The notes: generated by a model from the sequence alone, not told the origin. A stretch of DNA of 64,000 nucleotides from an uncultured Gammaproteobacteria bacterium (GCA_913060695.1 CAJXUA010000004.1:182480-246479); one strand, 5' to 3'; counted from the first letter of the stretch, positions 18,542 to 28,002 are shown. Numbers and translations are program-made.

Positions 18542-19381
18542 TTATTTAAACAACATCGACAAGTCGATTGCCTTGCAGTCCTTGGTCAGTGCGCCAATCG
18601 AGATAAAGTCTACACCGGTCTGTGCGATTGGCACGAGAGTTTCGTGGTTGATGCCGCCAGAGGCCTCCAGCTTTGCCTTGCCTTTATTGATTCTGACAGC
18701 CTCCGCAAGGTCCTCAAGCGTGAAGTTATCGAGCATGATGATGTCTGCGTTGGCTCTCAGTGCCTCATCCAACTGCTGGAGGTTCTCCACCTCGATCTCA
18801 ACCGTTTTACTGGGGTGTAGGGCGCGTGCGTTGTCGATGGCGGAGACGATAGAGCCGCAGGCATTAATGTGATTCTCTTTGATAAGAAAGGCATCGTACA
18901 GACCCATGCGATGGTTGTGGCAGCCCCCAATGCGAACGGCGTATTTTTGTGCGCTGCGCAGGCCGGGAATGGTCTTGCGAGTATCTAAGAGTTTGACCTG
19001 CGTGTGTGCCACTCGGTCGGCGTAGTGCCGCGCTAGGGTCGCGGTGCCGGATAGGGTTTGTAGATAGTTGAGTGCGCAGCGCTCTGCGGTTAAAAGAGCG
19101 CGAGCATTGCCGGAGATCTTCAAGATGGCTTGGTCTCTGTTTGCCTGCTGGCCTTCCTTCACAAGCTCTTCAATCTGTAACGAGGAGTCTACTTTCCTGA
19201 ACACTTCCAATGCCCATGGCAGGCCACAGACTATCGCTTTCTCTCGGCAATAGATTGTCGCTCGAGCGACTTTGTCCGCGGCTATTAATTGCGCGCTGAT
19301 GTCGCCAGTGCCGATGTCCTCTCGCAGTGCGAGTTCGACGTGGCTGCAGAGATCGTTTGGAATCGAAACGCTTGGAGTCAT
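18542..19381 (-). CDS. nadC: Nicotinate-nucleotide pyrophosphorylase (carboxylating)
   Basis: NadC condenses quinolinate with PRPP to form nicotinate mononucleotide in de novo NAD synthesis. The 279 residues match the family (E. coli 297). Motifs seen are ALREDIGTGDIS at the start, LLTAERCALNYLQ, LLDTRKTIPGLR, KYAVRIGGCHNHRMGLYD, EVEVENL-type (VEIEVENL) and IMLDNF. Both domains are complete. It lies beside ampD, pil genes and aceEF, the conserved order in Gammaproteobacteria. Confidence 0.97.
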   Translation of the reverse strand: MTPSVSIPNDLCSHVELALREDIGTGDISAQLIAADKVARATIYCREKAIVCGLPWALEVFRKVDSSLQIEELVKEGQQANRDQAILKISGNARALLTAERCALNYLQTLSGTATLARHYADRVAHTQVKLLDTRKTIPGLRSAQKYAVRIGGCHNHRMGLYDAFLIKENHINACGSIVSAIDNARALHPSKTVEIEVENLQQLDEALRANADIIMLDNFTLEDLAEAVRINKGKAKLEASGGINHETLVPIAQTGVDFISIGALTKDCKAIDLSMLFK

Positions 19382-19403
19382 GCTTGTGGCTTACCTGTGT
19401 TCT

Positions 19404-19934
19404 TTAGGGGATATAGCGCAGCGTTAGCGAGTCGCCACGTTGTGTGAATTCAATATGTTGCAGAGCGCTCATGCCAAGCAAAACCGTGTTGCCCTGCATT
19501 ACGGGATTGATGCTGGCGCGCACCTCGCGCAAAACAATTGCGCCGATCTCCAATGCATCGACGAGAGCGGAGTAGACCACTACCTCTCCGTTTGCAGTCA
19601 TCGCACGAGTCGGATAGCCGCGCTCCAGCATTGCGGCTCGGGCTAATTGTTCGGACATTACCACATCGGTTGCTCCCGTATCGAGAAGGAAGTTGGCGGG
19701 AGCTCCGTTGATGTGACCGGATACGAGATAGTGGCCCTGAGGGTTTCTCTGCAGCTCCACGGAGACGCTGCCGTCGCTGCCGGTCTGGCTAACAGGGTTG
19801 CGATTGGGGTTATCGCGATCGCTGAGGACTGAGTCGAAGAAAAGGGTCAGTACGCCCAGTCCGAAGGCAAGGCTGATGAACAGCATCAGTAAGCCTGTGC
19901 GCCTGGTGGAATTAGTCTGTTCGGGTCCGCTCAT
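19404..19934 (-). CDS. Membrane-anchored retropepsin-like aspartic protease
   Basis: A 176-residue protein of the clan AA (TIGR02281-type) family. One N-terminal membrane segment (about 14-35) is followed by a single retropepsin-like domain. The catalytic signature is NFLLDTGATDVVMS near residue 85, and VLLGMSALQHIEF is the usual second family motif. As with retroviral proteases it should work as a dimer. The domain is predicted to face the periplasm; the natural substrate is unknown. It is the first gene of the minus-strand unit leading into nadC. Confidence 0.88.
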   Translation of the reverse strand: MSGPEQTNSTRRTGLLMLFISLAFGLGVLTLFFDSVLSDRDNPNRNPVSQTGSDGSVSVELQRNPQGHYLVSGHINGAPANFLLDTGATDVVMSEQLARAAMLERGYPTRAMTANGEVVVYSALVDALEIGAIVLREVRASINPVMQGNTVLLGMSALQHIEFTQRGDSLTLRYIP

Positions 19935-20106
19935 CTGCCTTGTACCACTTTAGGTTGACGGAGAAATTATCGCCCATAGGGCCTGCGATTGATAGGCGAG
20001 GGCGTGCCCATGGATTGATTACGCGCAGGCGGATAGAATGGCCCACTTGGCAGTTTGGCGGCCCATAATTTGACAGTGCCCTAGGGATATAGGCGAGGAG
20101 GAGAGA

Positions 20107-20646
20107 GTGATTGTCGACAAGCGTCTAAGCTATGCGCGTCAAGTGCCCTCACCCAATTGCAGTGACCGCTCTCAAGGTGTCGCAGTAGATCTCTTGGTCA
20201 TTCACAATATCTCCCTGCCACCGGGTCGTTACGGCCAAGGTCATATTGAGGCACTTTTTCAGAATCAACTAGAGATAGCGGCAGACCCCTATTTCGAAGA
20301 GATCGCGCACCTACAGGTGTCCGCGCATTTGCTAATTGACCGTAAGGGCGTGGTCACGCAGTTCGTTCCCTTCGATAAGAAGGCATGGCACGCTGGCCAG
20401 TCTTTGTTCTGTGGTCGCGATAATTGCAACGATTTCTCAATCGGGATCGAATTAGAGGGAACCGATGCCGAGGCTTTTACCCCCGAGCAATACGAACGCC
20501 TGATTCAGGTTAGCCATGAACTCATGGCACAATACCCCCTGATTACGCTCGAGCGAATTGTAGGGCATAGTGACATAGCGCCAGGGCGTAAGACCGACCC
20601 AGGTCCCTTTTTCGATTGGGCGCGATTCCGCGCGGCCTGCGCATAA
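20107..20646 (+). CDS. ampD: 1,6-anhydro-N-acetylmuramyl-L-alanine amidase AmpD
   Basis: AmpD removes the peptide from 1,6-anhydromuropeptides in the cytoplasm, a step of cell-wall recycling that also controls beta-lactamase induction where AmpR is present. The 179-residue protein (E. coli 183) has the amidase_2 fold. Zinc ligands are His in VIHNISLPPG, His in RIVGHSDIAPGRKTDPG and the Asp of that last motif. The acid/base residue is in SIGIELEG. Absence of a signal peptide fits AmpD rather than exported paralogues. The start is GTG at 20107 with a strong AGGAGG just upstream. ampE follows. Confidence 0.97.
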   Translation: MIVDKRLSYARQVPSPNCSDRSQGVAVDLLVIHNISLPPGRYGQGHIEALFQNQLEIAADPYFEEIAHLQVSAHLLIDRKGVVTQFVPFDKKAWHAGQSLFCGRDNCNDFSIGIELEGTDAEAFTPEQYERLIQVSHELMAQYPLITLERIVGHSDIAPGRKTDPGPFFDWARFRAACA

Positions 20647-20661
20647 TTCAGGACGAATACT

Positions 20662-21618
20662 ATGAAGTTCCTCGTAATTCTCGTTGCGCTGTTGATTAAC
20701 CATTACTGGGCCAGAGACCGTGTGCTGCCTGGCGACGCATGGTTCGAGCGCCTGAAGAGCTTCCTGCACCGCATTTCCCAACGTTTCGAGAGCGAGGACC
20801 TGCCGCAATGGCGTACGGTCTTACTGCTGTTGTTGCCCTCCTGCATCTTGTTGTTATTGTTATGGATTGTGGGCGGAGTGTGGTTTGGCCTGGTCAGTTT
20901 CTGTGTCCATGTCGCGCTTCTGTTAATACTATTTGACCCCGTGCATCTGCGAACCTGGACTGCGCGCTATCTGAGCCTATGGCGGGCTGAGGACTTTGAG
21001 GGCGCCTATCTGTGCTTACAGGCGCGTTTTCCAAGGCTAAGGCTTGAAAACAGTGACGATCAGGAGGCTGTGCACGGTCAGTGCACCCGTTTCCTACTTG
21101 CCACAAGTTTTGAGAGACTATTTGCCGTGCTTTTTTGGTATCTTGTGTTGGGTCCGGCGGGAGCGCTCGTGTACTTCGTTCTACTGCAGATGCGCAGGGC
21201 GCGGGATAGGAACAATTCTTTAGACTTTGAGCAGCCGTGGCTGGCCCGCCTCGAATTTGTCTTGGAATGGGTGCCTGCCCGTCTGCTAGGATTGACCTTT
21301 GCTCTTGCGGGGCAATTTGAGGCTACCTTCAAGCGCCTGCGGCATTACGCTGCGGATGCCAATAGTTCTGCGATAGAGGTGGTCTTGGTTTGCGCTAATG
21401 CCGCGATAGGCAGAACGCAGAGTGCTTTACTGATTCATGACTCAGAGGATGAGGATTCGGTTAATACGCTCGTAATCGATATAGAGAACGAGGGAGAGCC
21501 ACTTACAACGCAGCAATATGCCCAGCAGATCGAGGATGTGCTTGATTTGCTCGATCGCAGTCAGATTATCTGGGTCAGCGCGCTTGCGCTCCTTGCTGTT
21601 TATGGCATTGGGGGGTAA
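20662..21618 (+). CDS. ampE: Regulatory/signalling membrane protein AmpE
   Basis: AmpE is an inner-membrane protein encoded after ampD; it was proposed as a sensor in beta-lactamase induction, but its biochemical role is not settled. This 318-residue copy starts MKFLVILVALLINHYW, the family N-terminus. It has membrane segments near residues 1-15, 52-70, 75-92, about 155-175 and at the C-terminus (DRSQIIWVSALALLAVYGIGG). It is 15 bp downstream of ampD with its own AGGACG site. Confidence 0.92.
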   Translation: MKFLVILVALLINHYWARDRVLPGDAWFERLKSFLHRISQRFESEDLPQWRTVLLLLLPSCILLLLLWIVGGVWFGLVSFCVHVALLLILFDPVHLRTWTARYLSLWRAEDFEGAYLCLQARFPRLRLENSDDQEAVHGQCTRFLLATSFERLFAVLFWYLVLGPAGALVYFVLLQMRRARDRNNSLDFEQPWLARLEFVLEWVPARLLGLTFALAGQFEATFKRLRHYAADANSSAIEVVLVCANAAIGRTQSALLIHDSEDEDSVNTLVIDIENEGEPLTTQQYAQQIEDVLDLLDRSQIIWVSALALLAVYGIGG

Positions 21619-21635
21619 CGCGGGTTTTGTAGTTT

Positions 21636-21653
21636 AACTACATAAAACTACAT
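21636..21653. promoter_or_regulatory. Direct repeat and dyad upstream of aceE, possible operator
   Basis: AACTACAT occurs at 21636-21643 and again at 21646-21653, one helical turn apart. Just upstream GTAGT-TTA-ACTAC (21629-21641) forms a dyad sharing the same half-site. All of this ends 6 bp before the -35 element. It does not match the E. coli PdhR operator, and no pdhR gene is adjacent. Confidence 0.45.
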
Positions 21654-21658
21654 GCTTA

Positions 21659-21688
21659 TTGAAAAATCGTGGTGTATCGGGGTAAAAT
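21659..21688 (+). promoter_or_regulatory. Sigma-70 promoter of aceE-aceF
   Basis: TTGAAA (21659-21664) and TAAAAT (21683-21688) are 18 bp apart and about 100 bp upstream of the aceE start. The match is good and it is the only convincing promoter in the 171-bp gap. Confidence 0.6.
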
Positions 21689-21789
21689 TCGGCCACGGTG
21701 TAAATAATTTACAAGGCAGTGCGCCCTATCGCGCGCTGTCACATTAATAGAATCCCCACAAGGGAAAGAATTAGCGAGAGTCTTAGCCT

Positions 21790-24483
21790 ATGAGTCAGTT
21801 AAAAGAAGATCTTAACCCCACAGAAACCAGAGAATGGCTCGACGCACTCGGCTCGATAATCGATCAAGAAGGCTTGGAGCGCGCACATTTCATCTTGGGC
21901 AGACTCGCTGAAGAGGCTACCCGTAATACGCAGTCGCTTCCCTATTCCGTTGTCACAACCCCTTACCGCAACTCCATTTCGACCCTCGAAGAAGACAAAA
22001 TGCCTGGCGACATGTTCATGGAACGCCAGATTCGCGGCATTATCCGCTGGAACGCATTGGCCATGGTTATGCGTGCTGGCAAGAAGCCTGGCGCCGAGCT
22101 AGGCGGGCATATCTCCACTTTCTCGTCTGCGGCAACACTCTACGATGTGGGTTTCAACTACTTCTTCCGCGGCGCTAGCGAAGAGCACGGCGGGGATCTG
22201 ATTTATTTCCAAGGCCATTCATCGCCTGGCATTTACTCACGCTCATTCGTCGAAGGTCGTCTAAGCGCCGAGCAGCTCGATAATTTCCGTCAGGAAGTCG
22301 ACGGCAAAGGCTTATCCTCATACCCACACCCTTGGTTGATGCCAGACTATTGGCAGTTCCCAACGGTATCTATGGGTCTCGGTCCTATCGCCGCGATCTA
22401 CCAAGCCCACGTTATGAAGTACCTGACTAGCCGTGGCTTGATGGACAATAGCGACCGTAAAGTTTGGGCGTTCCTAGGGGACGGCGAGACGGACGAGCCG
22501 GAATCACTAGGCGCGATCGGCAAAGCTGGCCGTGAGAAGCTCGACAACCTGATCTTCGTGATCAACTGTAACCTACAGCGCCTAGACGGCCCTGTACGCG
22601 GTAACGGCAAGGTGATTCAAGAGCTGGAAGGAATCTTCCGCGGCGCGGGTTGGAACGTAATTAAGGTAGTGTGGGGGCGTCATTGGGATGCTCTGTTGGC
22701 CGCAGACAAAGATGGCCTGTTGCAGCAGCGCATGGACGAAGTGGTCGATGGCGAATACATCAACTATTGGGACCGCGGTGGTGCCTACACCCGTGAGCAC
22801 TTCTTCGGCAAGAGCCCAGAGCTACTCAAGATGGTTGAGCATCTCTCTGATGACGACATCATGAAGCTTAACCGTGGCGGTCACGACCCATTCAAGGTCT
22901 ATGCAGCCTACTCGCAAGCAACAAAGGCAAATGGCAAGCCCACGGTGATTCTGGCTAAGACAGTTAAGGGCTATGCCTTTGGCGCAAGCGCCGAGGCGCA
23001 GAACGTCACTCACTCTGTTAAAAAACTCGATATCGAAGGCCTGAAGACCTTCCGTGATCGCTTCAATATTCCTATCCCAGACGACCAGTTGGACTCGGTG
23101 CCTTATTACCGTCCAGCCGAAGACAGCTTGGAGATGAATTATCTGCGTAAGAAGCGTGCTGCGCTGGGCGGACCTGTGCCGTCGCGCCGCAAAGATTCAA
23201 AACCACTCAAAGTGCCGGGCCTCGATGCTTTTGCGGCTCAGCTGCAGAGCACTAAAGATCGTGAGATATCCACGACTATGGCCTTCGTGCGTATGTTGAC
23301 CACGCTTTGCAAAGATAAAGAGATTGGGCAGCGTATCGTGCCTATCGTGCCAGACGAGGCGCGTACGTTCGGCATGGAAGGCATGTTCCGTCAGATTGGT
23401 ATTTACTCCTCTGCGGGGCAGCTCTACGAGCCAGTCGACTCTAAGCAAGTCATGTATTACCGCGAAGACAAGAAAGGCCAAATGCTGGAAGAGGGCATCA
23501 CAGAGGCTGGCGCATTCTCAGCTTGGCTGGCCGCGGCGACCTCTTATAGTGTTAATGACTACCCATTGGTACCGTTCTATATTTACTACTCTATGTTCGG
23601 TTTCCAGCGCATCGGAGACTTGGCTTGGGCGGCGGGAGACTCGCAAGCGCGTGGCTTCCTGATCGGCGCTACCGCTGGCCGGACTACGCTGAATGGCGAA
23701 GGCTTGCAGCATCAGGATGGCCACAGCCATCTGCTCGCATCCACCATCCCGAACTGCGTGAGCTATGACGCGACCTATTCCTATGAGCTCGCTGTCATCA
23801 TCCAAGATGGTATGCGCCGCATGTATGAAGAGTGCGAGTCGGTTTATTATTACATCACGACGATGAACGAGAACTATACCCACCCCGAGATGCCGAAGGG
23901 CGCCGAAGAGGGCATCATCAAAGGCATGTACTTGCTGGAAGATGGCAGCAGTAAAGAGTATAAAGTGCAGGGCAAGGCTGCGAGCAAAGACACTATACGC
24001 CTGCTTGGTAGTGGCACGATTCTGCGTGAAGTCCGCGCGGCGGCGAAGATCCTACGTGATGAATACAAGGTCAACGTGGATGTGTGGAGTGTCACCAGCT
24101 TCAATGAACTGCGTAGAGATGGCCTGTCCGTCTCGCGCTGGAACATGATGCACCCAACCAAGAAGCCAAAAGAGAGCTATGTGCACAAGTGCCTGGCTTC
24201 AGCTTCTGGTCCCGTTATCGTGTCTACCGACTATATGAAAGTACATGCGGACCAGATTCGTGAGTTCGTTCCTGACACGTATCGAGTGTTAGGCACCGAC
24301 GGTTTTGGACGCAGCGATACACGTGAGAACCTCCGCTATTTCTTCGAGGTGGATTACCGCTTCGTAGTACTTGCTGCACTCACGGAGCTAAAAGAACGTG
24401 GTGTTGTGACGGCGGAAACGATTGCGAAGGCGATGAAGTCGATGAACTTGAGCCAAGACAAAATCGATCCACTCACGATGTAA
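21790..24483 (+). CDS. aceE: Pyruvate dehydrogenase E1 component (homodimeric)
   Basis: AceE is the thiamine-diphosphate-dependent decarboxylase of the pyruvate dehydrogenase complex, feeding acetyl-CoA to the TCA cycle. The 897 residues match the homodimeric E1p type (E. coli 887). Visible signatures include GGHISTFSSAATLYDVGFNYFF, SYPHPWLMPDYWQFPTVSMGLG and the ThDP motif GDGETDEPES with the NCNLQRLDGPVRGN stretch. IVPDEARTFGMEG and the GLQHQDGHS loop are present in the C-terminal half. aceF follows 63 bp later in the same transcript. Confidence 0.98.
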   Translation: MSQLKEDLNPTETREWLDALGSIIDQEGLERAHFILGRLAEEATRNTQSLPYSVVTTPYRNSISTLEEDKMPGDMFMERQIRGIIRWNALAMVMRAGKKPGAELGGHISTFSSAATLYDVGFNYFFRGASEEHGGDLIYFQGHSSPGIYSRSFVEGRLSAEQLDNFRQEVDGKGLSSYPHPWLMPDYWQFPTVSMGLGPIAAIYQAHVMKYLTSRGLMDNSDRKVWAFLGDGETDEPESLGAIGKAGREKLDNLIFVINCNLQRLDGPVRGNGKVIQELEGIFRGAGWNVIKVVWGRHWDALLAADKDGLLQQRMDEVVDGEYINYWDRGGAYTREHFFGKSPELLKMVEHLSDDDIMKLNRGGHDPFKVYAAYSQATKANGKPTVILAKTVKGYAFGASAEAQNVTHSVKKLDIEGLKTFRDRFNIPIPDDQLDSVPYYRPAEDSLEMNYLRKKRAALGGPVPSRRKDSKPLKVPGLDAFAAQLQSTKDREISTTMAFVRMLTTLCKDKEIGQRIVPIVPDEARTFGMEGMFRQIGIYSSAGQLYEPVDSKQVMYYREDKKGQMLEEGITEAGAFSAWLAAATSYSVNDYPLVPFYIYYSMFGFQRIGDLAWAAGDSQARGFLIGATAGRTTLNGEGLQHQDGHSHLLASTIPNCVSYDATYSYELAVIIQDGMRRMYEECESVYYYITTMNENYTHPEMPKGAEEGIIKGMYLLEDGSSKEYKVQGKAASKDTIRLLGSGTILREVRAAAKILRDEYKVNVDVWSVTSFNELRRDGLSVSRWNMMHPTKKPKESYVHKCLASASGPVIVSTDYMKVHADQIREFVPDTYRVLGTDGFGRSDTRENLRYFFEVDYRFVVLAALTELKERGVVTAETIAKAMKSMNLSQDKIDPLTM

Positions 24484-24546
24484 GAGATTCGCTCAATAAA
24501 AACATCGCTCAATGAAAAGATTGAGAATATTCAGGAGCATTTATCA

Positions 24547-26175
24547 GTGCCAGTTGAAAGCATAAAAGTACCGAATCTTGGTGATTCGAAGGACGTCGAG
24601 GTCATTGAGATTCTCGTGTCAGTTGGCCAGAGTGTTAGCGAGAACGATTCGTTGATGGTGCTGGAGAGTGACAAGGCCGCAATGGAGATTCCATCTCCAA
24701 AGAATGGCGTGGTGAAGGGCATCTCCATCAAGCTTGGCGACCAAGTCTCGGAAGGCGATGTCATTCTCGAGCTTGAAGTAGAAGGCGAGGCTGCGGCTGA
24801 GTCTGCTCCCGAGCCTGCCCCTGAGGCAAAGAGTGAACCTGCACCAGCACCGCAAGAAGACAAGCCGGCGGCCAGCGCCTCCGGCGGTTCAAGCGTTGAG
24901 ACTATCGACGTGCCAGATTTGGGCGGCGACAGCGATGTTGAAGTCATCGAGATCCATGTCAAAGTTGGCGATAGCATCAATGCCGAAGACGCGCTAATCA
25001 CTTTAGAGTCAGACAAAGCGGCAATGGAGATCCCGTCCCCCAAAGGTGGCGAGGTTAAAGCGCTTAAGTTGAAAGTGGGCGATAAAGTTTCGAAGGGCTC
25101 GGCCATTCTCGATTTGCTCGTAGGCTCTGGGGAGAAGAGCGCACCCGCGCCAGCACCGGCCGCGGCACAAGCGGATAGTGCTAAGAAAGAAGCCTCTCCT
25201 GCGCCACAGGCTGCACCCGCACCAAGTCCTACACCGAGCCCTGCACCTAGTGCGGAGCCCGCAGCGACTAGTGGGGCAGATGTCTATGCCGGACCCGCAG
25301 TGCGCAAGCTCGCAAGAGAGCTAGGCGTTGACCTTGGTCAAGTGCCAGGCTCTGGCGCGAAGAATCGCATTCTTAAAGAAGATATTCACGCCTATGTGAA
25401 GGCGCGCATGCAAGCTCCTGCAGCGGCAAGTGGCGGGGCGATGATCGCATCCGTACCCGATATCGACTTCAGTCAGTTCGGCGAAATCGAACAGGTAAAT
25501 ATGAGCAAGTTGCATAAAGTGACGGCGCTCAATATGCAACGCAATTGGGCATCGGTGCCCCATGTCACGCAATTCAATGATGCCGATATTACCGAGCTCG
25601 AGAAATTCCGTGCCGATATGCGCGGCGAAGCGGATAAGAAGGGCGTCAAGCTGACCTTCCTTCCCTTCCTGTTGAAGGCGTGTGCGAAAGTGTTGGAGGA
25701 GTACCCGCAGTTTAATGTCTCCTTGCATTCTTCTGGCGAGTACTTGATACAGAAACGCTATATTCACATCGGTATCGCTGTCGCGACTGATGCTGGCTTG
25801 ATGGTGCCGGTAATACGCGATGTCGATAAGAAGTCGATCTGGGAGTTGGCCGCGGAGGTCATCACACTCAGTGACAAGGCGAAAAATCGCCGTCTTACTA
25901 AGGAAGAGATGCAAGGCGCTTGCTTCACTATCTCTAGCCTTGGAGCATTAGGCGGCACAGGCTTTACGCCTATCGTCAATGCGCCAGAAGTGGCAATTCT
26001 TGGCGTTTCCAAGACTCAGGTTAAGCCGGTCTATATCGATGGAAAGTTTGAGCCGCGGCAGATGCTGCCTCTCGCACTCTCCTACGATCATCGCGCTGTA
26101 AATGGCCTAGATGGTGGCTTGTTCGCCACCTATCTAGCGAAGTTGCTCGGCGATATTAGATTGCTCGTATTGTAA
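24547..26175 (+). CDS. aceF: Pyruvate dehydrogenase E2 (dihydrolipoamide acetyltransferase)
   Basis: AceF forms the core of the complex and transfers acetyl from lipoate to CoA. It has 542 residues. Two lipoyl domains carry the lipoylated Lys in ESDKAAMEIPSP (near 43 and 160), joined by Ala/Pro/Glu-rich linkers. The peripheral-subunit-binding domain includes AVRKLARELGVDL. The C-terminal catalytic domain contains SYDHRAVNGLDG; Asn at the fifth place of DHRxxNG is normal for gammaproteobacterial E2p. Two lipoyl domains rather than three (E. coli) is seen in Azotobacter/Pseudomonas-type proteins. The start is GTG, preceded by AGGAG. No lpd gene is adjacent. Confidence 0.97.
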   Translation: MPVESIKVPNLGDSKDVEVIEILVSVGQSVSENDSLMVLESDKAAMEIPSPKNGVVKGISIKLGDQVSEGDVILELEVEGEAAAESAPEPAPEAKSEPAPAPQEDKPAASASGGSSVETIDVPDLGGDSDVEVIEIHVKVGDSINAEDALITLESDKAAMEIPSPKGGEVKALKLKVGDKVSKGSAILDLLVGSGEKSAPAPAPAAAQADSAKKEASPAPQAAPAPSPTPSPAPSAEPAATSGADVYAGPAVRKLARELGVDLGQVPGSGAKNRILKEDIHAYVKARMQAPAAASGGAMIASVPDIDFSQFGEIEQVNMSKLHKVTALNMQRNWASVPHVTQFNDADITELEKFRADMRGEADKKGVKLTFLPFLLKACAKVLEEYPQFNVSLHSSGEYLIQKRYIHIGIAVATDAGLMVPVIRDVDKKSIWELAAEVITLSDKAKNRRLTKEEMQGACFTISSLGALGGTGFTPIVNAPEVAILGVSKTQVKPVYIDGKFEPRQMLPLALSYDHRAVNGLDGGLFATYLAKLLGDIRLLVL

Positions 26176-26182
26176 GCGAATA

Positions 26183-26216
26183 GTCTCCTGTCCCGGTTAT
26201 GACCGGGGCAGGAGAC
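26183..26216. other. Long perfect stem-loop between convergent genes
   Basis: GTCTCCTG-T-CCCGGT pairs with ACCGGG-G-CAGGAGAC around TATG: 15 pairs including one U-G. It lies between the aceF stop and the convergent ABC ATPase stop. No T-run follows on either strand, so it may act as an mRNA 3'-end barrier for both transcripts rather than as a classic terminator. Confidence 0.6.
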
Positions 26217-26221
26217 AGATC

Positions 26222-27010
26222 TTACGCGGGGAAAAACACCGCTCTTCCTTCTAGTTCTATTCTTCTAATTTCACAAGCATACGCACTGCTTAGATGCTCC
26301 TGCGTCAGCACTTGCGCGCAACTTCCTAACACAAATTCTCCGTCGCCTAGTAGTAACAAGATTTGGTCGCAGAAGCGCGCGGCGAGATTGATGTCATGTG
26401 TCGCCATGCATAAGCCTGCCTGTTGTTCGAGGACATGCTTGCGCAGTAGATTGAGCGACTGCACCTGATAGGCGATATCCAGATGGTTGCCAGGTTCGTC
26501 GAGCAAGAAGAGGCGTGGCTGCTGAGTCAGCAGCGTGGCGATAGCGAGCCTTTGTCGTTCACCGCCGGAGAGGGTATTGACCTCGCGCTGGGCGAAATCG
26601 GCAATGCCCATCGCGGCGAGTGCATTGCGCGCGATCTGTTCGTCCTGAACATCTTCCCATTGCCAGTCTGCCAAGTGCGGATGGCGACCGATCAGGGCGG
26701 TCTCTAAGACTGTGCTGGGCATGATGTCCTGGGTACTCTGGAATAAAATGCCGAGCTGCGTCGCAAGGGTTTTTTTGGACCATTCGTCTAAGCGTTTTCC
26801 CTCCAGCAAGATGTCGCCGTGATCAGCCTTTCGAAACTGCATGAGGGTGTGCAGAAGCGTAGTCTTACCCGTGCCGTTTTGGCCGAGAATGCCCACGCAC
26901 TGGCCCGGGGCGATGTGCAGGTTTAGCTGCTTGCAGATCGCTCTGCCCGCGATGCTCAAGGTGAGGTCACGAGTCTCTAGTATGAGATTGCTGTTAGCTG
27001 TCGAAGACAT
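26222..27010 (-). CDS. ABC transporter ATP-binding protein (iron siderophore/cobalamin type)
   Basis: A 262-residue ATPase of the FecE/BtuD family. Motifs: Walker A GQNGTGKTT, Q-loop FQSTQD, signature LSGGERQR, Walker B LFLLDEPGNHLD and the switch His in ATHDINLA. It energises the permease encoded 2 bp upstream. Siderophore, heme and vitamin B12 are the usual substrates of this family; neither cobalamin genes nor a riboswitch is nearby to decide. Confidence 0.93.
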   Translation of the reverse strand: MSSTANSNLILETRDLTLSIAGRAICKQLNLHIAPGQCVGILGQNGTGKTTLLHTLMQFRKADHGDILLEGKRLDEWSKKTLATQLGILFQSTQDIMPSTVLETALIGRHPHLADWQWEDVQDEQIARNALAAMGIADFAQREVNTLSGGERQRLAIATLLTQQPRLFLLDEPGNHLDIAYQVQSLNLLRKHVLEQQAGLCMATHDINLAARFCDQILLLLGDGEFVLGSCAQVLTQEHLSSAYACEIRRIELEGRAVFFPA

Positions 27011-27012
27011 CT

Positions 27013-28002
27013 TTACTCTCGAATCCGTTTGCCTGTGTGGCGCAGAATTAACAGGAATACGGGCACACCGATCACTGCAGTGACGACACCAACGGGTAGT
27101 TGCTGCGGCGCGATCACGGTGCGGGCGAAGCTATCGGCGATCATTAGGAAGTTGCCGCCTAATAGAAGGGATGCCGGTATCAACACGCGGTGATCACGCG
27201 CGCCCAATAATCTAAGCATGTGGGGAATGACGAGCCCAACGAAACCGATGGTGCCAGCGATCGACACGGCACAGGCTGTGAGAACTGAGGCAGTGAAGTA
27301 CAGAATTAATTTCAGCCGCGGGACATTGACCCCGAGTGCTGACGCCTGGAGGTCGCCTCTGCTGAGCACATTGAGTGCGCGGGCGAAATACATCATGCCC
27401 AGCAGGCCAAGAACAAGAATCAAGATGCTAACAAAGCCTGCTCGACTCACACTGAGGTCTCCCATCAACCAGAACAGCATGCTGTAGACGCTGTTATTGG
27501 CGCTGGTAGTTAGCAGAATATTGATAACGGCGCCCCAGCCAGCGGAAACCACTATGCCTGTTAATAGCAATCTAGTGGCTGACCAGTTGTGACTAGAGCG
27601 CGCTAAACCAAACACGATCACAATAGAGAACAGAGCGCCGAAGAAGGCCGCGTAGGAGATCCAATAGCCACCGAGGCCTAGAGAGATTGCGCTGAGTGCG
27701 GCGACGGCTGCGCCGCCTGAAATGCCGAGAATATAAGGGTCTGCTAGGGGGTTGCGCAGCAGCACCTGCATGATGACCCCGGACATGGCCAGCAGCGCGC
27801 CGGTGACGAACGCGGCGATGCTACGCGGGATGCGCAGTTCATAGAGAATTTGCTGTTCTAGCCCAGGACTAGGGTTGAGGAATTGCGCGATAACTTCGCG
27901 AAAGCCAAGTTGAGAGCTGCCACTGCTGAAGGAGATCAAAAAGCCGAGCAGAGTCAGCGCCAACAATAGGACTAATAAAACGATTTGTTGGCGCTGAATC
28001 AA
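27013..28002 (-). CDS. FecCD/BtuC-family ABC transporter permease
   Basis: A 329-residue permease with about ten membrane helices and the family signatures ELRIPRSIAAFVTGALLAMSG and GTIGFVGLVIPHMLRLLGARDH. The only supported start is TTG at 28002: AGGAG lies 11 nt upstream and overlaps the stop codon of the preceding hydrolase gene, which suggests translational coupling. No periplasmic binding protein gene lies in this cluster; it may be elsewhere in the genome. Confidence 0.92.
   Translation of the reverse strand: MIQRQQIVLLVLLLALTLLGFLISFSSGSSQLGFREVIAQFLNPSPGLEQQILYELRIPRSIAAFVTGALLAMSGVIMQVLLRNPLADPYILGISGGAAVAALSAISLGLGGYWISYAAFFGALFSIVIVFGLARSSHNWSATRLLLTGIVVSAGWGAVINILLTTSANNSVYSMLFWLMGDLSVSRAGFVSILILVLGLLGMMYFARALNVLSRGDLQASALGVNVPRLKLILYFTASVLTACAVSIAGTIGFVGLVIPHMLRLLGARDHRVLIPASLLLGGNFLMIADSFARTVIAPQQLPVGVVTAVIGVPVFLLILRHTGKRIRE

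Noticed and set aside
24531..25914. Long antisense frames over aceF (191 and 197 codons)
   Set aside because: The Ser/Thr/Pro-rich or mixed composition mirrors the Ala/Glu/Pro-rich linkers of aceF; no promoter or family features are seen.
26090..26115. Apparent loss of the catalytic Asp in the AceF DHRxxDG motif
   Set aside because: Asn at this position is normal for gammaproteobacterial E2p proteins such as that of Azotobacter.
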